From positions 1 to 34,366 of IMG/VR virus record IMGVR_UViG_3300037041_000289: 34,366 nt of DNA. The stretch is one strand, 5' to 3'. The notes under the pieces are model-generated. The model was not told the DNA's origin and ran no database searches. It was given only the letters and a program-made list of their open reading frames with translations. Below are positions 31,122 through 34,366 of the stretch, piece after piece (position 1 is the stretch's first letter; the number at the start of each line of letters is the position of its first letter). Made by a program: the position numbers and the translations under genes. This DNA comes from a virus.

Positions 31122-32395
31122 AAGTATCGTTTAAGTATTGCGTTTACAAAGTAACGGAAACAATCTAAAAAGTCAGCACGCTCTGTTAAATTTTTACGAT
31201 TGCTCTTTATGATCTGCCCATCAGCATTACACTGCACCTGCTTGGCATCAAAGACAAAGCCCTTGCACCGCTTGCTGTTCACCTTGATATCTAACTTGCG
31301 CAATGCAGCATTGCAATCAATCCTGCTATTGTAGTGAGTAGGATTGGCAGGGATCAGGAATTGGCTGTCCGATAATTGCAGCCTCCGCTTGATCTGTGTG
31401 TATGCACTTGAATTGTCACGTTGCTGCACAGTGCCACCTTTGCCCATTGCATCGCCAGTTATCCTGATGAGGCCCATCGGCACACCAAGGGCAAGCACAG
31501 CATCACAGAAGGCATCCACGCTGCCCTTCTCAATCTTGATCTCATCCACCACATTGGCCCCTCTGCCGGTGTGCTGAATCACCAGGGCGCACAGTGGATT
31601 GATATTGAAGTCCACGCTGATGTGCACAGGCACGTTGCTGTTGAACTGCACACTGTCATCAATGTGCTTCTCATCGGCCCACTCATACAGGAATGGATTA
31701 GACACCTCATCCATCACATCCCAATCCCCTTCCACAAATCGGGCATACTGCACAGGTGGCAACTCCTTTAGGCTCTCAAGATATTCAGCAGGGATGTGCG
31801 GATTATCGGTAATCTTGGATGGTATGAATGTCCACCTTTGCGGCAGTGTGCCTTCCTTGTATCGCTCATAGATGATTGACTTCACCCAATTATTGGCAGG
31901 ATTGCAAGTAGCCAGGCAGATGATCGGTGGCTTGCCCTCTGCCTTGTTCCAGGAGCCAATCCTTTCCTGCACCTTGTAGAAGGTTTGCTCCTGGAGCTCA
32001 TTCACCTCATCCAATCCTGCCCCGTTTACCTCAAGCCCTTTGAATCGGTTTAAGTCCTTATCCTCATCAAAGGACTCAGCCATAAACATCAGCTCAGATC
32101 CATTGATAAACTGCACCACCTGTGTATCTCTATTCCATGAGCTCACATACTCATTAATGCCATCGGCTAAGATTGAGCTGAAGGATGGAAAGGTGGTACG
32201 CTTAAGATCAGGCAGTGACTTACGGATGATCACCCACCTGCTGCGAGGATATTGCAATGACAGGTAAGTTAATGTGAGCAGGAGCCAGTATGTCTTACCA
32301 CCTCTGATGGCCCCTCCGAATACAATCACTCGGTAGTCTCCTGATGCTGCTGCATCAAAGGCAGTGCTCTGCCTGCCGGTTAATTCATACTGCAT
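31118..32395 (-). CDS. Terminase large subunit
   Basis: 425 residues from the ATG at 32395; the open frame extends back to a TTG at 32398. The ATPase motor shows Walker A FGGAIRGGKT (Gly27-Thr35, with Lys34), Walker B GAGLDE (Asp129, Glu130) and ATCNP (162-166, coupling motif). The C-terminal nuclease domain shows HISVDFNINP (first Asp), ITGDAMGKGG (second Asp) and the final acidic region around LDCFRYF. It cuts concatemers and pumps DNA through the portal. The start overlaps the stop of the small membrane-protein gene in a TGATG junction. Confidence 0.95.
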   Translation of the reverse strand: MQYELTGRQSTAFDAAASGDYRVIVFGGAIRGGKTYWLLLTLTYLSLQYPRSRWVIIRKSLPDLKRTTFPSFSSILADGINEYVSSWNRDTQVVQFINGSELMFMAESFDEDKDLNRFKGLEVNGAGLDEVNELQEQTFYKVQERIGSWNKAEGKPPIICLATCNPANNWVKSIIYERYKEGTLPQRWTFIPSKITDNPHIPAEYLESLKELPPVQYARFVEGDWDVMDEVSNPFLYEWADEKHIDDSVQFNSNVPVHISVDFNINPLCALVIQHTGRGANVVDEIKIEKGSVDAFCDAVLALGVPMGLIRITGDAMGKGGTVQQRDNSSAYTQIKRRLQLSDSQFLIPANPTHYNSRIDCNAALRKLDIKVNSKRCKGFVFDAKQVQCNADGQIIKSNRKNLTERADFLDCFRYFVNAILKRYL

Positions 32396-32511
32396 CAATC
32401 CTCCTCATCATCATAATCAGGCATCGTGTCCTTGATCATAACGAACATAACCAGAGCAATACATAAGATGCCGGCTGTAAGCATCAAGCCTATGATCAAT
32501 CCTTTAAGCAT
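32395..32511 (-). CDS. Tiny membrane protein between TerS and TerL
   Basis: 38 residues: MLKG, a hydrophobic helix (LIIGLMLTAGILCIALVMFV), then an acidic tail ending DYDDEED. It overlaps the TerS stop by eight bases and the TerL start by one base, a tight coupling that supports a real gene although it is very short. The single membrane helix with an acidic cytoplasmic tail is unexpected between two packaging genes. Function unknown. Confidence 0.6.
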   Translation of the reverse strand: MLKGLIIGLMLTAGILCIALVMFVMIKDTMPDYDDEED

Positions 32512-32806
32512 CGGGCTCCTTTGTCTTAATTATCACAAGTGGCTCTGTGGTCTTAAGGGTGGTCTCACTCGTTTGCTTTGGCTTGCCATAGCCACGATCA
32601 AGCAGCAGCTCGGCAGCCCTGGTGTCACCTTTCTTGGCCTTGGCATGAAGGGCAAGCAGTATCTCCTCAGCAGCAGTCAGCCCATCCTTATTCTCTTTGC
32701 CCAATACATTGGCAAGCAGGATGTGAAGGTCTGGCAGCTTAGGTGGTCGGCCACCACCGTTGTTGCCTCCTGTCTTAAGTTTACCGCCGTTTCTGCCTTC
32801 TCTCAT
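32504..32806 (-). CDS. Probable terminase small subunit
   Basis: 100 residues. It begins with a Gly/Asn/Lys-rich segment (GRNGGKLKTGGNNGGGRPPK), typical of DUF5681-like small terminases, followed by a helix (LHILLANVLGKENKDGL), then AAEEILLALHAKAKKGDTRAAELLLDRGYGKP. It would recognise packaging sites and recruit TerL, encoded just downstream. An 11-base tandem repeat lies just before its start. Confidence 0.8.
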   Translation of the reverse strand: MREGRNGGKLKTGGNNGGGRPPKLPDLHILLANVLGKENKDGLTAAEEILLALHAKAKKGDTRAAELLLDRGYGKPKQTSETTLKTTEPLVIIKTKEPDA

Positions 32807-32810
32807 GTTT

Positions 32811-32830
32811 ACGGGATTTTAACGGGATTT
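32811..32830. repeat. Tandem repeat of ACGGGATTT before TerS
   Basis: ACGGGATTT occurs at 32811-32819 and again at 32822-32830, with an 11-base period, in the gap between the HAD stop and the TerS start. Two helically phased copies immediately upstream of a small terminase gene could be a binding site for TerS itself or a regulatory site. Two copies only, so chance is possible. Confidence 0.4.
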
Positions 32831-33141
32831 CAATTATCAAACAATCTGGCTCTTGCATTAGTGAACTCTTCAATCTTATCAATCTGCTCCAGGCTATTGT
32901 CATAATGCAAGTCAATATCCAATCTGTCAATGGTGCGCCACTTATCTGCTCCATTGGTGAAGTAAACACGCAAACGAGGGATGTTAAGCTTTTGAGCTAT
33001 CTCATACACCTCAGCAGATGCTCTTTCCTCATTTCGGGCCGTAATGATAAATACATCATCACCTCTGTCAATTGCTCTTTGTGCGATTAACTGACCGGCC
33101 TCAGTGTCCAGGACTCCATCTATGTCAAAGCTAATTCTCAT
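32830..33141 (-). CDS. Small HAD-superfamily phosphatase-like protein
   Basis: 103 residues, a minimal HAD domain without a cap. Motif I FDIDGVLDT (Asp6 nucleophile, Asp8), motif II IITARN (Thr34), Lys67 in ADKWRTI, and motif IV LDIDLHYDNS (Asp77, Asp81) are all present. Such phage proteins may hydrolyse nucleotides or phosphate ends; the substrate is unknown. It starts in an ATGA overlap with the upstream 46-residue gene. Confidence 0.75.
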   Translation of the reverse strand: MRISFDIDGVLDTEAGQLIAQRAIDRGDDVFIITARNEERASAEVYEIAQKLNIPRLRVYFTNGADKWRTIDRLDIDLHYDNSLEQIDKIEEFTNARARLFDN

Positions 33142-33278
33142 TTGCGCCTTTTGCTTCTGTATTTCTCAGCCTCTGCGTAAGCAATGGCTGTGGCTTGCTC
33201 AGGTGAATACCCTTCCTCAATGAGCTTTCGGATGTTCATCTGAATAATCTGTGGGCTGTCTCCTTGGAATAATGGCAT
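33138..33278 (-). CDS. Small conserved protein (GYSPEQATAIAYA motif)
   Basis: 46 residues: MPLFQGDSPQIIQMNIRKLI, then EEGYSPEQATAIAYAEAE and a basic tail. The GYSPEQAxAIAYxxA helix is found in small proteins of many phages, often near head genes. The start lies four bases after a TAAATTTG element, and its stop overlaps the HAD start by three bases. Too short for common ORF cut-offs but well supported by motif and overlap. Confidence 0.7.
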   Translation of the reverse strand: MPLFQGDSPQIIQMNIRKLIEEGYSPEQATAIAYAEAEKYRSKRRK

Positions 33279-33279
33279 G

Positions 33280-33657
33280 TTACAAATTTAAAGATATTTT
33301 TTCAATTATAGTGGCCTCATTGATTGAGTTCACCTCAAAGCCCAATCTCATCAGCTCAGTGTACTGGCTTGGATATATAATCAGGTTTAAGAATTTATGA
33401 TCATAGTGGACTTTGACAGTGAACACATCATTGTCCTGCTCATCAATGTTCTGGAGCAACAGGCCAAACTTGTACACATCATCCTCACAATTGATCAATG
33501 TCTTATTGATATTGATGTAAGTATCAATGCTGTGCTCAGGTATTGCAACCGCTAATTCATACTCAAGGCCCGGATGTGTAAGGTACCCAAAAAGGTATGA
33601 GCTGCCATTGAACTCTGACTTAATGAGCACCCCTGCTCTGATCCGCTTAGTCCTCAT
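33280..33657 (-). CDS. Hypothetical protein
   Basis: 125 residues from the ATG at 33657 (MRTKRIRAGVLIKSEF), which overlaps the upstream gene by 11 bases; the frame is open further upstream but inside that gene. Beta-rich, with LEYELAVAIPEHSIDTYI and FTVKVHYDHKFLNLIIYPS. No family recognised, no membrane segment. Confidence 0.6.
   Translation of the reverse strand: MRTKRIRAGVLIKSEFNGSSYLFGYLTHPGLEYELAVAIPEHSIDTYININKTLINCEDDVYKFGLLLQNIDEQDNDVFTVKVHYDHKFLNLIIYPSQYTELMRLGFEVNSINEATIIEKISLNL
33283..33290 (-). promoter_or_regulatory. TAAATTTG element, four bases before ATG
   Basis: Minus-strand TAAATTTG, then TAAC and the ATG at 33278. It lies inside the last codons of the upstream gene (the TAA of the spacer is its stop codon). 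It fits TAnnTTTG with the four-base spacing seen at the other leaderless promoters, but the coding overlap makes coincidence possible. Confidence 0.4.
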
Positions 33658-33844
33658 AGCTCTCAAAGTTTTCAAAGTAGTAAGCATCAGCATTTGATTT
33701 TGGACTGTCCTGCCCGGCTTCAAATGCCTCAATGATCATCTTCTTTTCAATCTTCTGTGCTTCGATCAGCAGCTCCAGTGTTAAGGTGCGGCCATTGGCC
33801 ACCTCTGTGAATAGCCACTCAGTGGCCCTTAGATTAGCATCCAT
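33647..33844 (-). CDS. Small protein with EKxxI-AFxxG motif (paralogue of 4256-4549)
   Basis: 65 residues from the ATG at 33844 (MDANLRATEWLF), preferred over the upstream ATG at 33889, which lies well inside the upstream gene. It contains EVANGRTLTLELLIEAQ, then KIEKKMIIEAFEAGQDS and an aromatic C-terminus (ADAYYFENF). This pattern is widespread in small Bacteroidota phage proteins and matches the C-terminal part of the gene at 4256-4549. Function unknown. Confidence 0.65.
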   Translation of the reverse strand: MDANLRATEWLFTEVANGRTLTLELLIEAQKIEKKMIIEAFEAGQDSPKSNADAYYFENFESYED

Positions 33845-34031
33845 AATGTTCTGATTTTTGTGTTTTAGTTTGATGCGAGATTGTTTCAAGGTAGTTAGCC
33901 ACCATCTTGTAGATGATTAGCTTATGCGATATTGGCACACGCAAAGTGATGTTTATGGTAGGCTCACCATATTTTGGCTTGCGCCCTGCCCCTGCCCGGA
34001 CACCACCTCTTGTGCTTTTGACTGTTTGCAT
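33834..34031 (-). CDS. Small DNA-binding protein (GAGRKP type)
   Basis: 65 residues. STRGGVRAGAGRKPKYGEPT is the basic arm common in small phage and plasmid DNA-binding proteins; the rest (NITLRVPISHKLIIYKMVANYL) reads as a beta strand plus helices, like a ribbon-helix-helix repressor. It is a candidate for binding the palindrome at 34293-34307 before the first gene. Its own TATCTTTG promoter lies four bases before the ATG. Confidence 0.65.
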   Translation of the reverse strand: MQTVKSTRGGVRAGAGRKPKYGEPTINITLRVPISHKLIIYKMVANYLETISHQTKTQKSEHYGC

Positions 34032-34035
34032 GTTA

Positions 34036-34043
34036 CAAAGATA
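34036..34043 (-). promoter_or_regulatory. TATCTTTG promoter, four bases before ATG
   Basis: Minus-strand TATCTTTG (34043-34036), then TAAC and the ATG at 34031, the same geometry as at 8245, 8825 and 17864. It gives the small DNA-binding protein a separate transcript that is probably leaderless. Confidence 0.6.
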
Positions 34044-34046
34044 AGT

Positions 34047-34283
34047 TTATTTGATTGCGTTGTGCAGTTTGATGTTGTTTTTTTTAAGAAGCTTGATCCA
34101 ATCATAGCACCTGAGCAGGTACCAATACTCTGCTGATGAGTGAGCCCTGGCATGATTAAGTTGCTGCTTGTAGCTCTCATGGGTGCGCCTGGTGCTGTGG
34201 TATCTGATCGGCCCATCCACAAGCGGCCCATCATCTGGAGTCAATTCATTCATTGCCTTGCGGATTTTATCGGGTAGTGTCAT
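34047..34283 (-). CDS. Hypothetical protein, first gene after the candidate origin
   Basis: 78 residues, basic and helical (MTLPDKIRKAMNELTPDDG, then RTHESYKQQLNHARAHSSAE, and a KLLKKNNIKL tail), not recognised. Its start lies four bases after TAAATTTT, a near-match to the -7 element, overlapped by a perfect palindrome (34293-34307). It is the first gene transcribed after the origin-like region. Confidence 0.6.
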   Translation of the reverse strand: MTLPDKIRKAMNELTPDDGPLVDGPIRYHSTRRTHESYKQQLNHARAHSSAEYWYLLRCYDWIKLLKKNNIKLHNAIK

Positions 34284-34287
34284 GGTG

Positions 34288-34307
34288 AAAATTTATAGCG
34301 GCTATAA
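34288..34307 (-). promoter_or_regulatory. TAAATTTT promoter element overlapped by a palindrome
   Basis: TAAATTTT (34295-34288) stands four bases before the ATG at 34283, as in the other leaderless promoters but with T in place of the final G. TTATAGC-G-GCTATAA (34293-34307) is a perfect inverted repeat with a one-base centre that overlaps the TA of the -7 element. Such a palindrome over a promoter is a natural repressor site. Its right end enters the terminal repeat, so it is complete in this window but continuous with the origin region on the circle. Confidence 0.55.
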
Positions 34308-34366
34308 GATAGTTATGCGCAATTTGATTTTTTTCATTATCTCTCATGTTTTCAATCTTTTAACTG
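34305..34366. repeat. Terminal direct repeat, right copy
   Basis: Identical to positions 1-62. Together they show that the sequence closes on itself and that the region 34284-34304 is continuous with 1-371. Confidence 0.9.

Noticed and set aside
33953-34234. Minus-strand 93-residue frame overlapping the two genes at 33834-34283
   Set aside because: It overlaps two better-supported genes with promoter elements placed before their ATGs; its composition is not protein-like.

Overview
The window looks like the complete genome of a small tailed phage of Bacteroidota, about 34.3 kb. The first 62 bases (1-62) recur exactly as the last 62 (34305-34366), as in an assembled circular or circularly permuted contig, so the unique circle would be 34,304 bp. 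Every gene I can support lies on the minus strand, so the map reads right to left. The host assignment rests on Bacteroidota-type promoters (TAnnTTTG, some with an upstream TTG or TTTG at about -33), the lack of clear Shine-Dalgarno leaders, and virion proteins that resemble families common in Bacteroidota phages. A 1017-residue tape measure and a frameshifted tail-assembly chaperone point to a siphovirus. I see no integrase, so there is no direct evidence of lysogeny. Layout in transcription order. (1) 34283 to 32504: small genes (a GAGRKP-type DNA-binding protein, a mini HAD phosphatase, a 46-residue protein) leading to the small terminase. (2) 32511 to 31118: a tiny membrane protein and the large terminase. 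(3) 31121 to 22303: two Cys-rich small proteins, the tail chaperone pair with an A AAA AAG slippery site, the tape measure, two large tail proteins and a probable tail tube. (4) 22303 to 20776: a glycosyltransferase and an AT-hook methyltransferase inside the virion operon. (5) 20700 to 13503: portal, MuF-like protein, scaffold, small genes, major capsid protein (bracketed by terminators and its own promoter), a capsid-neighbour protein and a gp10-like protein. (6) 13506 to 9954: a 935-residue fibre and two small proteins; the distal fibre half and the two small genes differ in base composition from the rest. (7) 9951 to 7397: lysis region with lysozyme, probable holin and a spanin-like protein, plus a PAS-histidine-phosphotransfer protein. 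(8) 7270 to 372: early operon behind a textbook promoter, with probable SSB, coiled-coil protein, HTH protein, PD-(D/E)XK nuclease, HNH nuclease, VRR-NUC nuclease and primase-helicase. (9) The only long intergenic region (1-371 plus 34284-34304) lies just after the primase gene. It carries about nine copies of GCTGTCCAA around a 52-base alternating purine-pyrimidine tract and is my candidate origin. How it works together: there is no DNA polymerase gene, so the phage probably primes and unwinds its own origin and borrows the host polymerase. Several genes carry TAnnTTTG exactly four bases before the ATG, which predicts leaderless mRNAs, whereas the capsid and tail-tube genes have leaders of roughly 75-100 bases. 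Function calls come from reading motifs by eye; no database search was run.
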